Origin: Candidatus Poribacteria bacterium
Lineage (GTDB): Bacteria > Poribacteria > WGA-4E > WGA-3G
Assembly (NCBI GenBank): GCA_022827185.1
Contig: JAJDTM010000044.1
Coordinates: 25,644 to 89,643, forward strand
Direction: 5' to 3'
DNA length: 64,000 bases
In this document: positions 1 to 8,553 of the stretch, one piece after another
Position numbering within the stretch: the first letter of the stretch is position 1
Layout of the letters: each line of letters opens with the position of its first letter
The notes under the pieces: model-generated
Seen by the model: only the letters and a program-made list of their open reading frames with translations
Told to the model about the DNA's origin: nothing
Database searches by the model: none
Program-made: the position numbers and the translations under genes

Positions 1-489
1 GCTTAAATCGCTCACATGGATAGCGTCACCGATGTCCAATTCACCCACGTCAACCGAGATATCAGTCGGTATTTGCATAGGTAAGCAGTGAATCGTTATT
101 TGGCGGAGCGGAAATTCGAGAACGCCGCCCTCCTGAATGCCGGGTGGGCTGCCTTCAAGTATCACCGGCACGCCTGATGTCACAGGTTCATCGAGAGAGA
201 TTCTGATGAAATCAGCATGGACCAAGGTATGCTTTTCCACCGGATGGCGTTGAATGTCTTTGATGATAACGGTTTCGGTATTCCCGTTACCGACATCCAT
301 ATTAATAATAACGTTTTCACCGTACGTGCGTAGGAATTGTTTGAAGGTTCGAGCATTGAGTTGGATCGTCAAGGTATCTTGTGCGCGCCCGTAGAGAACA
401 GCGGGAACAATGCCTTCGCGTCGGAGTGTGCGTGCGTGTTGTTTCCCGAAAGTGTCGCGTTGTTGAACCTCTAATTTTGCTTGTTGCAT
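1..489 (-). CDS. rplY: 50S ribosomal protein L25 (general stress protein Ctc type), 3' end beyond window
   Basis: The first 163 codons are present and the gene runs off the left edge. The protein begins MQQAKLEVQQRDTFGK and contains VLYGRAQDTLTIQLNARTF, IIKDIQRHPVEKHTLVHADF and VPVILEGSPPGIQEGGVLE. These are the conserved blocks of the bL25 family: an N-terminal 5S-rRNA-binding beta domain followed by the longer TL5/CTC C-terminal domain. It binds 5S rRNA in the large ribosomal subunit. The ATG is at 487-489. The gene lies downstream of ispE and tRNA-Gln on the same strand, an arrangement known from many bacteria, although prs, which often lies between them, is absent here. Confidence 0.93.
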   Translation of the reverse strand, partial: MQQAKLEVQQRDTFGKQHARTLRREGIVPAVLYGRAQDTLTIQLNARTFKQFLRTYGENVIINMDVGNGNTETVIIKDIQRHPVEKHTLVHADFIRISLDEPVTSGVPVILEGSPPGIQEGGVLEFPLRQITIHCLPMQIPTDISVDVGELDIGDAIHVSDLS

Positions 490-687
490 TTTGTTTTTTT
501 ACTTTTCCTTGCGGTTAAAATTCGTGCGTTTAGACTCCTGAGTCCGTTTCTTAAATCCGCACTCCATTTCATTCCGTGCTAACGTTTCTGATATTATTGA
601 AACCTGTGCTTAATGGAATGGTGCGCGGAACGAAAACCTGCTCGTTAAAAAAGCTTTTCATAGATTCAGGAACCGTATCAAAAAGGA

Positions 688-759
688 CAGGGCGGGTAGG
701 ATTCGAACCTACGCGTGCAGGTTCCAAAGACCTGTGCCTTACCGCTTGGCTACCGCCCT
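688..759 (-). tRNA. tRNA-Gln (anticodon UUG)
   Basis: The minus strand folds into a complete 72-nt cloverleaf. It has a 7-bp acceptor stem AGGGCGG/CCGCCCT, a D arm starting GCCAAGCGG, a 5-bp anticodon stem CAGGT/ACCTG around loop CTTTGGA (anticodon TTG), a 5-nt variable loop, a T stem GTAGG/CCTAC with loop TTCGAAT, and discriminator G. CCA is not encoded (TCC follows). It starts one base after the ispE stop codon, so it is probably processed from the ispE-rplY transcript. Confidence 0.96.
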
Positions 760-1641
760 TTAATTATTGATGTCTACACCGACAGGACTGGTTACCGTCG
801 TCGTGCAGAAACGGACCTTGTTTTTGAAGTGTGATTCGCTTCGGTGTGCTGCTTCGCTATCACGCATCACAGCGAATAGTGTAGCACCACTTCCCGACAT
901 CAACGCGCCATAACATCCAGCCTGCGTAGATAGCTCAGTTTTTAGTGCAGCGATTTCGGGGTATTGGGAAAAAACTGGCATCTCAAGGAGATTGTAAAGG
1001 TTTTTCCCGATGCCGAGGACATCACCCTTCTCGATATAAGTCGTTATAATTATATCCTTTTTTTCTGGCTTTGTCAAGGAAAAATTCAATTTTTTGAAAA
1101 CGGCGGCTGTCGAGATTTCGATACCCGGATTGAGAAGCAGTAGTGGTAAATCGGGAAGTGCAGGAAAGGGCGTTAACCGGTCGCCGATGCCGTGTCCGAA
1201 TGCGGCACCGCCGTGCAGACAGAACGGGACATCTGCGCCCAACTGTGCCCCGAAGCGCATCAGCGTTTCTCGTGTAAAACCGAGTCCAAAAAGTTCGTTC
1301 ACGCCGTGAAGGACAGCAGCAGCATTCGCGCTTCCACCTGCGAGTCCAGCAGCGACCGGAATCCGTTTGTGGATATCGATCGCAATGCCGCCGATGCCGC
1401 CTACTGCATCATTGAGGCATTGTGCTGCACGATATGCTAAGTTGCGAGCATCAGATGGGACCCCTGGATGCTCGCAATGGACGGCTATCTCCTTTGTATC
1501 CTGCTTGCGGATGATGACATCATCGTGCAAACCGATGGAGTGGAAGATCGTTTCGAGGTTGTGGTAGCCGTCTTGGCGTTTTCCGACGACATCCAGATAG
1601 AGGTTAATTTTGGCGTGGGCGCGGACGCGTATGTTTTGCAC
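760..1641 (-). CDS. ispE: 4-diphosphocytidyl-2-C-methyl-D-erythritol kinase
   Basis: This is a GHMP-family kinase that phosphorylates CDP-methylerythritol in the MEP (non-mevalonate) isoprenoid pathway in the cytoplasm. The 293-residue length is normal for the family. The N-terminus has AKINLYLDVVGKRQDGYHNL, the ATP-binding motif PVAAGLAGGSANAAA lies near residue 92, and the C-terminal glycine motif MSGSGATLF is present. The start codon is GTG at 1641, with no strong ribosome-binding site visible and no better alternative. The stop codon is one base before tRNA-Gln. The ispE-tRNA-rplY order supports the identification. Confidence 0.95.
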   Translation of the reverse strand: MQNIRVRAHAKINLYLDVVGKRQDGYHNLETIFHSIGLHDDVIIRKQDTKEIAVHCEHPGVPSDARNLAYRAAQCLNDAVGGIGGIAIDIHKRIPVAAGLAGGSANAAAVLHGVNELFGLGFTRETLMRFGAQLGADVPFCLHGGAAFGHGIGDRLTPFPALPDLPLLLLNPGIEISTAAVFKKLNFSLTKPEKKDIIITTYIEKGDVLGIGKNLYNLLEMPVFSQYPEIAALKTELSTQAGCYGALMSGSGATLFAVMRDSEAAHRSESHFKNKVRFCTTTVTSPVGVDINN

Positions 1642-1652
1642 GATTGTACCGA

Positions 1653-2513
1653 CTACTGCGCTGATTGCCCCAGCGGAATAATTTCGATATCCTCCGTTAG
1701 GAACGGTTCGGTATCAAACTTACTATCTTTAATCTCGGCATTCAGTTCGACTTTGGCAATTTTCACGGTGACTCGCGTCTGTTCAAGGGGACGTTCGATT
1801 TCAACCCTATGGGATCGAAGGATACCACCCACCTGACGGTAGTCAGCAAAGGCGGCGCGCTGTTGAAGGATTCCATTTTCATCGTAGATACGCCACTCTG
1901 TTACTCGTGGTTCGTCCTCACGGATAAAAAGAGTGATGCTTTCTACATGTCCCTTTTGGATTCCCGGACGGGTGATGGTAAATTTCGCACCGGAGTTTTC
2001 AACCGATGTGAAATTATCTGTGCGTCCATCAAGGAACGGATTGGCAAAAATGGCACTGAGGACGTCTGACACGCGTAGATCTACACCGAAAATTTCTCGC
2101 AAAGCTCCATCAGATAATGGACCGAGGAAGACTTTTTGCTCGTTAAGAAGGCGTAGCATGAACTGGTTCTTGTCTTGATTGGCGATTGCGACACCGCGCG
2201 GTTCATTAACTGCTCCCAATGCTTGAATATGGAGCAATTCTCCGCCGTTTTCCGACTTCTTATACCACAGCGATTCCCGAAGTTCTTCGCGCTGATCGCC
2301 TTCTTCAATTGTGACCATCATCTGAATAATCTTCAAGGAGTCGGTGAGGTCGTATCTCGCTTGCAATGTGTTGAGCATCGCATCCACTTCCGCACGGGTC
2401 GCGGGTGCCAATTGGATCGTTGAGGTACTTGTGACACATCCTATAACAATTGGGAGGAGAAGACAGAAAAGGTGTGCCTTATAGGTGGATATTCCAGTAG
2501 GTGAAGTTGGCAT
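1653..2513 (-). CDS. outer-membrane lipoprotein of the LolB/DUF4292-like type
   Basis: This is a 286-residue lipoprotein. The ATG at 2513 gives a short signal peptide with lipobox VIGC (residues ~20-23); a longer reading to 2594 would bury the signal and overlap the neighbour. The mature part begins with a helix (EVDAMLNTLQARYDLTDSLK) followed by beta-rich repeats such as LRESLWYKKSENGGELLHIQ. This resembles the LolA/LolB fold that carries lipoproteins or lipid at the outer membrane. The fold assignment is inference from pattern and location. The gene lies 11 bases upstream of ispE, probably in one transcript. Confidence 0.6.
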   Translation of the reverse strand: MPTSPTGISTYKAHLFCLLLPIVIGCVTSTSTIQLAPATRAEVDAMLNTLQARYDLTDSLKIIQMMVTIEEGDQREELRESLWYKKSENGGELLHIQALGAVNEPRGVAIANQDKNQFMLRLLNEQKVFLGPLSDGALREIFGVDLRVSDVLSAIFANPFLDGRTDNFTSVENSGAKFTITRPGIQKGHVESITLFIREDEPRVTEWRIYDENGILQQRAAFADYRQVGGILRSHRVEIERPLEQTRVTVKIAKVELNAEIKDSKFDTEPFLTEDIEIIPLGQSAQ

Positions 2514-2529
2514 AATATATGGCAATGCC

Positions 2530-2862
2530 TCAGGCAAGGAGATACCGGTTTTCAGCCAAGTCTTTGCTAACAATCTGAGCGATTTTGGGACCAACTTTCT
2601 GGAGCGGTTCTTCTAATCCTGCCTCTTGGATAGGGACGGTCGCGATGAACGCGCCTTTATCAAGATCAATGGGGAAACCATCTTCTTGTTCAACACCGTC
2701 GCGGGCGTATCGGACCCGTGCCATGAAGAGGGGTCCATGTCCATCGTGATAATGGAGTTCCACACGCAGGAGTTCGATAGAATCCATACACGGTACGCGC
2801 CCTGCTAAGTCAAGCGTTTTAATTGTGAGTTTATATGGAGATTTTACTCTATATTTGTTCAT
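2530..2862 (-). CDS. small conserved protein of unknown function, partner of the ART-like gene
   Basis: This is a 110-residue cytoplasmic protein without signal peptide or membrane segment. The start at 2862 is chosen because AGGAGG lies 8 bases before that ATG; a longer reading to 2916 would overlap the upstream gene. The sequence has alternating beta strands (SIELLRVELHYHDGHGPLF, ARVRYARDGVEQEDGFPIDL) and ends in a short helix. I do not recognise the family. It follows the ADP-ribosyltransferase-like gene by 37 bases, so the two are likely co-transcribed. It could be an immunity or antitoxin-like partner, which is inference from position only. Confidence 0.55.
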   Translation of the reverse strand: MNKYRVKSPYKLTIKTLDLAGRVPCMDSIELLRVELHYHDGHGPLFMARVRYARDGVEQEDGFPIDLDKGAFIATVPIQEAGLEEPLQKVGPKIAQIVSKDLAENRYLLA

Positions 2863-2899
2863 GAGTGTGCCTCCTAATCGTTCTGGGAGACTGAGGAAT

Positions 2900-3481
2900 T
2901 TAATAATACACCTCAAAACTATTCTTTACACAGGTCGCGGGGATAATCCCATGTGCAAGAATTTCAGCATCTCGCAATGCCCGCACAAGTGTCTCTAATT
3001 CAATCGTTAGGTTCGGCGGACGCGGGGTCCCTTCGCTTGCAGGTGGTTGTAATGTATGTTGTTCCAGAAAGTCTCCCATCCTTCTTGGATTAACAACGCC
3101 CAGTAAAAAGTCAGGCAATCCATCGTGCTGGTAAGGAGGTACCAAACTCTCTGGAGAGGGTAACGCTTGGACGACCTCCTTAACCGGATCGAGGAGATGT
3201 AAGCTAGATGGTAACGATTCCTGAATCTCAATTTCATGGACGTAGGCAGGGTTGTTTATTGTGGGGATCCTCATACTACTTGACATCGCATAGTGCCAGG
3301 CTACCCCGTACGAGCGCGTGATAGAAATGAAAGGACTATTAACAGTACTCCTTGCAATATGAAACATCAACCGGGTGAGGGAGGCTGTCATTTCGGGGGA
3401 TCTGGCAGTAAAACCTTTTTCTACTGGATCGTTAAGATACCAATAGGTGCCAATGCCTGCCCCGCGATAGAATATCGGCAT
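2900..3481 (-). CDS. ADP-ribosyltransferase-like protein (R-S-ExE pattern), function unproven
   Basis: This 193-residue protein starts at an ATG preceded by GGAGGAGCT. Its first half has features in the order expected for an ADP-ribosyltransferase: an arginine in YRGAGIGTYW (residues 5-14), an FISITRSYG block (51-59) that could be the STS strand, and an ExE pair in YVHEIEIQ (80-87). The second half has a proline-rich stretch and a helical C-terminus with no recognised motif. If the reading is right, it transfers ADP-ribose from NAD to an unknown target. The small gene downstream would be its partner. The match is by motif order only. Confidence 0.45.
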   Translation of the reverse strand: MPIFYRGAGIGTYWYLNDPVEKGFTARSPEMTASLTRLMFHIARSTVNSPFISITRSYGVAWHYAMSSSMRIPTINNPAYVHEIEIQESLPSSLHLLDPVKEVVQALPSPESLVPPYQHDGLPDFLLGVVNPRRMGDFLEQHTLQPPASEGTPRPPNLTIELETLVRALRDAEILAHGIIPATCVKNSFEVYY

Positions 3482-3633
3482 AGCTCCTCCGCTTACCAGC
3501 GTTTTCTTTTTTAACGTAGAATGCTTACGTGCCTACTATGAGTCTATCACAATTCCTGTTCAATATCAAGCAATTTTCACGATTTTTCGAGTGATAACTG
3601 ATTGCCCGAATGGACGATCAGGATAACTCTGGC

Positions 3634-4824
3634 TTACAAAACTTCTGACATCGATTTTTCGACGATGTTAACGGCTTCCTCAACGTGACTTGTATTGATA
3701 TTAAGTGGCGGTAAAAATCGGAGGACGTAATCGTTGGTACATATTGTGACAAGTCCGTTTTCAATACATTTCGCAGCGAGCGGTTTGGCATCGACTTCCA
3801 TGACTAAACCGCGGAGCAAGCCTTTCCCGCGTACCTCTTTAATCGGATACTTGTTCTTGAGTTCCATCAATCCGCCTGCAAGATAATTCCCCATTTTAAC
3901 GGCGTTCACGGCGAGATTCTCTTCGAGGATCGTTTTGACCGTTGCGGATGCCGCCGCGGAGACTAACGGGTTTCCACCGAATGTCGCTGCATGGGTGCCG
4001 GGGACAAAGCTCTCTGCTATGTTGCGTTTTGCTAACATCGCACCGATAGGCACGCCGCTACCGAGTGCTTTCGCCATTGTGATGACATCTGGCACGACGC
4101 CGTAACTCTGGTAACCGAAAAATGTGCCTAATCTTCCCATCGCTGTCTGCACTTCGTCAAACATAAGTAGTAGATTATGTTTATCGCAGAGTTCTCGTAA
4201 ACTTTGGAGGTAACCGTCGCTGGGGATGTTAACACCGCCTTCGGATTGGATCGGCTCGACTAAAATAGCACAGGTCTTTTCGTTGATGGCGGCTTCGGTC
4301 GCTTTGAGATCGTCGAACGGCACGTATTTGAAACCTTCAAGCATCGGTTCAAATCCGACGTGATATTTTGTTTGCGCGGTGGCGGTGATTGTCGCCATTG
4401 TCCGTCCATGGAACGAGTTATCCATGGTGATGATTTCGTAGGCATCCGTTCTGCCGCTGTCTTTGGTGTATTTCCGTGCGAGTTTGATGGCGGCTTCGTT
4501 TGCTTCGGCACCGCTATTACAGAAGAAGCACTGATCCATGTCAGAGTTATCAATAAGCAGTTTTGCGAGTTCTGCCTGCGGTTGGATATAGTAGAGATTG
4601 GATGTGTGAAGCAGTTTACCTGCTTGTTCACGGATGGCTTCGACGACTTTCGGGTGACAATGCCCTAAGCCGTTGACAGCCAGTCCACCGAGGAAATCGA
4701 GGTATTTTTTGCCATCGGCATCCCAGAGGTAAGGTCCCTCACCTTTAACAAATGCGAGACTTCTGTCCCCGTAAGTATTAATGATATATTCCGTTGCCAT
4801 CGCTTTAATTTCAGCGGTTGTCAT
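3634..4824 (-). CDS. argD: acetylornithine aminotransferase (class III aminotransferase)
   Basis: This is a PLP enzyme that converts N-acetylglutamate semialdehyde to N-acetylornithine in arginine synthesis, and may also act on succinyldiaminopimelate. Its 396 residues match the family. It has NSGAEANEAAIKLARKYT for cofactor phosphate contacts, SFHGRTMATITAT, the LMFDEVQTAMGRLGTFFGYQ block with the PLP-nitrogen aspartate, and VITMAKALGSGVPIG with the Schiff-base lysine. No other arg gene is nearby, so it appears to be a single-gene unit. Closely related class III enzymes such as ornithine or GABA aminotransferases are the main alternative. Confidence 0.88.
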   Translation of the reverse strand: MTTAEIKAMATEYIINTYGDRSLAFVKGEGPYLWDADGKKYLDFLGGLAVNGLGHCHPKVVEAIREQAGKLLHTSNLYYIQPQAELAKLLIDNSDMDQCFFCNSGAEANEAAIKLARKYTKDSGRTDAYEIITMDNSFHGRTMATITATAQTKYHVGFEPMLEGFKYVPFDDLKATEAAINEKTCAILVEPIQSEGGVNIPSDGYLQSLRELCDKHNLLLMFDEVQTAMGRLGTFFGYQSYGVVPDVITMAKALGSGVPIGAMLAKRNIAESFVPGTHAATFGGNPLVSAAASATVKTILEENLAVNAVKMGNYLAGGLMELKNKYPIKEVRGKGLLRGLVMEVDAKPLAAKCIENGLVTICTNDYVLRFLPPLNINTSHVEEAVNIVEKSMSEVL

Positions 4825-4939
4825 TTTTCAATTCTCTCCTTCGTTTTAAAAGTCATAGGCACGTTCCGGTATCGTGATCGGTGTGTGCATCAAAGTTTAT
4901 GTGGCAACGGCACACGGCGTGTGCCTGCTACCTTTAAGA

Positions 4940-6073
4940 TTACCAATTCGTGTAGGCACCGTCATCGCGTTGATAGCCGTGCGGCGGTCCATATTCTTGG
5001 TTTGAGACATCGGTCAGTGCATCCTCGTTGAATTCGATGCCGAGTCCTGGACCTTCAGGCGGTAAGAGATAGCCTGATTCCCACGGTATCTGCACCGGGA
5101 AAACATCGGTCAGTGAGGACATCGGTGCGCGCGGGAGTTCCTGCACACCGAGGAGTGCCGATGACAAAGAGAGATGTAGACACGCTGCAGCGGATACAGG
5201 GCCTAACGGATTGTGCGGTGCTAAGTAGATGTAATGCGTTTCGCACCATCCCGCGATTTTACGTGCTTCTGTTAAACCGCCAGCGATGCAGAGATCGACG
5301 CGGCAGTAGTCCATGAGATCTTCTTCAATGACCTCGCGGAATGTCCATTTGCTATCGAATTGTTCACCGACCGCAATTGGCACCGAGGTCTGCTGCCGAA
5401 GCCGTCTGAGACTGGCCGGGTTTTCTGCTCGAAGCGGGTCCTCGATGAAAAATGGATTGTACTGTGCGACTTTGTTGCAAAAATCGAGGCTATCCGCTGG
5501 ATCGAGGCGTGTATGCACGTCAATGAGTATTTCAAGATCGTCGCCGAATTCGTGGCGGACGGCTTCCACCTGCTTAAGGCAGTTTCGGACCGCGCGTCTG
5601 GGTTCAAATGTCCCACCTTCAGAGTTGTCAACCACGCTCCATCGGACGAACTTCCAACCGGCTTCGTAGGTTTGCCGACAGCTCTCGATGAGGGCATCAA
5701 TTGTGCCGCCACCGTTATGGGGGTAGCAGACGACCTTGTCTCTGGTGCGTCCGCCCAAGAGTTCGTAAACAGGAACATTCAGTGCTTTTCCTTTGATGTC
5801 CCAGAGTGCGATATCTACGGCACTCACTGCGGCGGATTGGACGACACCGCCCGGGAAGAAGCCGCCACGGAACATTACTTGCCATAGGTGTTCAATCCGG
5901 AACGGGTCTGCGTCAATGAGGAACGGTTCAAATGAGCGAACGACTTCGGCTAAGGCGAGCGAGCGGCGGCGTAACCCGCCCTCTCCGATACCGTAGATAC
6001 CGGCATCGGTTTCGACCTTCACAAAGAAGTAGCCGTCCGCTGAAGCAAAAGATTTAACTTTGGTAATCTTCAT
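4940..6073 (-). CDS. mandelate racemase/enolase-superfamily sugar-acid dehydratase (galactonate dehydratase-like)
   Basis: The 377 residues comprise an N-terminal capping domain (KSFASADGYFFVKVETDAGI) and a C-terminal TIM barrel. Likely Mg ligands are the Asp of ILIDVHTR, the Glu of FFIEDPLR and the Glu of VGEQF. The catalytic His is in LAPHNPLGP. The DVH pattern after the first ligand is typical of the DgoD/mannonate-dehydratase branch, which removes water from aldonic acids to give 2-keto-3-deoxy acids. The substrate cannot be fixed from sequence. It sits beside a PhyH dioxygenase and a Gfo/Idh/MocA oxidoreductase, consistent with a carbohydrate or uronate catabolic cluster. Confidence 0.85.
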   Translation of the reverse strand: MKITKVKSFASADGYFFVKVETDAGIYGIGEGGLRRRSLALAEVVRSFEPFLIDADPFRIEHLWQVMFRGGFFPGGVVQSAAVSAVDIALWDIKGKALNVPVYELLGGRTRDKVVCYPHNGGGTIDALIESCRQTYEAGWKFVRWSVVDNSEGGTFEPRRAVRNCLKQVEAVRHEFGDDLEILIDVHTRLDPADSLDFCNKVAQYNPFFIEDPLRAENPASLRRLRQQTSVPIAVGEQFDSKWTFREVIEEDLMDYCRVDLCIAGGLTEARKIAGWCETHYIYLAPHNPLGPVSAAACLHLSLSSALLGVQELPRAPMSSLTDVFPVQIPWESGYLLPPEGPGLGIEFNEDALTDVSNQEYGPPHGYQRDDGAYTNW

Positions 6074-6197
6074 ATTTTTAATAATTTAGGTTCTGCTCCG
6101 TTTTTTTCGCCCCTTCCCAGTAACGGGTGGGGCCCTTGTCAAAAACGGGTTTCCGATGAATTTAAGCAGCATCGGTGTTGATTGAGTTACTATGTTT

Positions 6198-7004
6198 CTA
6201 CACTGCCTCTAATGTTGGCGTGTTGTCCTGACAGTGGACGGGACGGAAGAGCGTCTGACGTTTGAAGGGCATCTCTTCGAAGTGCTTCGGATGAGGGTCC
6301 CACTTATGCCACTTGTTGCCAACGGTATTGTAGCATTGGAAGATCGCGATCCGATCGACTTCTTCATCTGTCCACTTCGCGCCTGTATGAGTGATTGCCT
6401 CTGTGAAAACCAGCATAGAGCCAGCAGGGCAGGTGTAATCCTCCCACAGCGGTGAATTGCGATCTGCCGTTGACTTTGGAGCAGGAAATGCGCCTTTATG
6501 GCTACCTGTGAGGAACATTGTTCCACCACCGCCTTCGTGAACTGGATTAAGTTCCCAAACGACGCGCGTCAACCCGCTGTGTGCTTTGTCGTGGTGCAAA
6601 TGATAGGTGTGCGAATTGCCTGGGAAGTTGAGCATCCCGCGTCCGCCGTGCGGTTGGAAGTTATCGTGTCCGTTTGCTCGAATGGTTAGGAATGTGCTTT
6701 CCAACCGGAATCCGTAGCAATTCTCATTGGCATAGCCGGAAGTCAGAAATTCGTTCATGAATCCGAGCACAACTGGATGATCTGTTAGCGATTCAAGGGG
6801 GCCGCCAATAGAAGAACGATGATGTTCAGGGATTGACTCAGGATCCTGCTTGAGTTGATAGCAGTACTCGCGCATCTCCTTAACCTCTGTTTCGCTGAGT
6901 ACGCCTGGGAACAGGAGCCATCCACGGGTATCAAAAAGAAAACGTTGTTCTTCCGTGAGTGGAATGGGTGGTAGATTGTCAGCATTTGTCGTAGGGTTGG
7001 GCAT
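6198..7004 (-). CDS. phytanoyl-CoA dioxygenase (PhyH) family protein
   Basis: This is a 268-residue Fe(II)/2-oxoglutarate dioxygenase-type protein. The ATG at 7004 follows AGAGG. The metal-binding HxD is in TYHLHHDKAHSG, the distal His is probably in EAITHTGAKW, and FLTGSHKGAF is the typical strand between them. PhyH proteins hydroxylate lipids or small organic molecules, but members in bacteria with this gene content have no known substrate. It follows the oxidoreductase gene by 61 bases; a small palindromic repeat fills that gap. Confidence 0.82.
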   Translation of the reverse strand: MPNPTTNADNLPPIPLTEEQRFLFDTRGWLLFPGVLSETEVKEMREYCYQLKQDPESIPEHHRSSIGGPLESLTDHPVVLGFMNEFLTSGYANENCYGFRLESTFLTIRANGHDNFQPHGGRGMLNFPGNSHTYHLHHDKAHSGLTRVVWELNPVHEGGGGTMFLTGSHKGAFPAPKSTADRNSPLWEDYTCPAGSMLVFTEAITHTGAKWTDEEVDRIAIFQCYNTVGNKWHKWDPHPKHFEEMPFKRQTLFRPVHCQDNTPTLEAV

Positions 7005-7038
7005 GGTTTTTTCCTCTCTAACTTTGCCGGATTGCACC

Positions 7039-7059
7039 GGTGCGGTTAGAAACCGCACC
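7039..7059. repeat. short palindromic repeat with 9-bp stem
   Basis: GGTGCGGTT (7039-7047) is the exact reverse complement of AACCGCACC (7051-7059), with a 3-base loop. Similar hairpins with related stems occur at 45811-45832 (GGTTCG/CGAACC) and 45882-45903 (GGTTCGGT/ACCGAACC). All are followed by TACC, often TACCGGG, so this is a dispersed family. Here it lies between two same-strand genes and could act on mRNA processing. Confidence 0.7.
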
Positions 7060-7065
7060 TACCTT

Positions 7066-8232
7066 TTACGTGTTCTTATTGTACAAACGCTCGTCCTCAA
7101 GTGATAGCCATGTGCCGTAGTCGCGTGGCATCTCTCTGATTTCGCTTAAACCCGCTTCGGCACGCCATTGTAATAACGGATGTTCTCGGTTTTTCTGCGG
7201 TAACTCGACCCGTGTGCCGTAAACGGCGGACTCGAAGATTGCCATCAAGATTTCAATAACGTGGCGACCTTCTTCGCCGTTAGATTCGTGTTCTCGGTTT
7301 TCGTCGAGCGCATTTACATATTCTTCAACGAAGCAGTAATCGTCAGCGTCTGCGCCTTTATTCGGATCAAAATGCTCTGGATAGATTGAAGGGAGTACTT
7401 CCCACTGGTCGTGTGTGCCATCCGGGACAAAGTGTGGTGTAGGCAGCCACCACGAACCTTTCAATTCCGACCAGAAGAGTCTACCTTCAGTGCCGTAGAG
7501 TTCCATGACGTAGGCATCGGTATCGACCTTTGGAAATCGATGTTGGATGAGGGTACCGGTGACATTTCCGTCGAACTGGAGGGTTGATGTGGTGTATTCG
7601 CCTGCGACTGTGCCCATCCCTGCTGGTGAGGGGAGTACGTCGTCGTGTGTGATGGCGCGCCCACCTGTTGTCGCTTGTGTCACGACGCTTCGGCAGTGTC
7701 CACCGAAACGGAGCATGTTGTTGACAACATGTGTTCCGATGTTCATTAACCCGTAGCCTGCATAATACCCTTTCCCGCTGGCGTAGATGTAACGGAGGTC
7801 GCCGATTTTTCCTGCGTCTAAGGCTTTGGCGACTGCATGCATCGAGGGACTTGTGCGTCGTTGGTGATGGACGGCGACACGAGCATTTTTCTCTTTCGCT
7901 TTCGCCAGTACCTCATCCGCTTGAACGAGATTGATGCAGAGCGGTTTCTCTACTTCGATGTTCACGCCGTGTTCAAGGACACGCATGCAAAGTGGATAGT
8001 GTGCCTCTGTTGCTGTCGGGATAGCGACAATATCGGGTGTTGTCTGCTGGATCATCTCGTCTAAGTCGGTGAAATGTGTTGAGACGTTCACGATCTTGCC
8101 GAGGGTCTCTAACCGTTCTTGGACGAGGTCGCAGAGTGCTACGATTTCGGTGCGTGGATGTGCGTGATAGGCTTTTGCTGCCGAGGTGCCACGACTTCGG
8201 CAGCCGAGTATGGCAACGCGATAGGTTTTCAT
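7066..8232 (-). CDS. Gfo/Idh/MocA family NAD(P)-dependent oxidoreductase
   Basis: The 388-residue protein has an N-terminal Rossmann fold (VAILGCRSRGTSAAKAYHAH, then EIVALCDL) and the conserved lysine motif in NIEVEKPLCIN. A C-terminal alpha/beta domain follows, with NIGTHVVNNMLRFGGH as the substrate-facing helix region. Members oxidise or epimerise sugars and cyclitols; the substrate here is unknown. It is transcribed with the PhyH and enolase-family genes downstream on the same strand. Confidence 0.87.
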   Translation of the reverse strand: MKTYRVAILGCRSRGTSAAKAYHAHPRTEIVALCDLVQERLETLGKIVNVSTHFTDLDEMIQQTTPDIVAIPTATEAHYPLCMRVLEHGVNIEVEKPLCINLVQADEVLAKAKEKNARVAVHHQRRTSPSMHAVAKALDAGKIGDLRYIYASGKGYYAGYGLMNIGTHVVNNMLRFGGHCRSVVTQATTGGRAITHDDVLPSPAGMGTVAGEYTTSTLQFDGNVTGTLIQHRFPKVDTDAYVMELYGTEGRLFWSELKGSWWLPTPHFVPDGTHDQWEVLPSIYPEHFDPNKGADADDYCFVEEYVNALDENREHESNGEEGRHVIEILMAIFESAVYGTRVELPQKNREHPLLQWRAEAGLSEIREMPRDYGTWLSLEDERLYNKNT

Positions 8233-8434
8233 AATGTATGACTTGCTGTTTAATATAGAGAACGTCCAAGCTCCGTTTCTGCTTATGAGGTAAATTTGCT
8301 TAATCTTAATCTATTAAGAATCTGCTGTCAAGTTTTTTATCCAATGGACTACGTGTATTTCATTTTTGGTTGTTTGTTTTTAATCTTTGGTTGATTAAGC
8401 AGTTGTAGTGCTGTAAGTGCGGAGGAAAGAAGAA

Positions 8435-8531
8435 GGCGAGGCTGGGAATGCAGATCGCATGAATCAACATGGAATGGGCGTATTGCCTCGCAGTGAGAGT
8501 CCGTGGGGCGTGTACGCCGCAAAACCTCGCC
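8435..8531. repeat. interspersed repeat with GGCGAGG/CCTCGCC ends
   Basis: The 8233-8553 gap holds no gene that I can support. Within it a 97-bp element has inverted ends GGCGAGG (8435-8441) and CCTCGCC (8525-8531). It contains GAATGCAGATCGCAT and GGGCGTGTACGCCGCA. A shorter copy with the same ends and blocks is near 27107-27158, and related blocks occur inside the element at 28499-28716. Confidence 0.7.
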
Positions 8532-8553
8532 AGTGAGCGTGGAATTACAACGG

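Noticed and set aside
5272..5887. Overlapping open frames over the enolase-family gene on both strands
   Set aside because: The products have no recognisable motif; the main frame carries all Mg ligands and the catalytic His.
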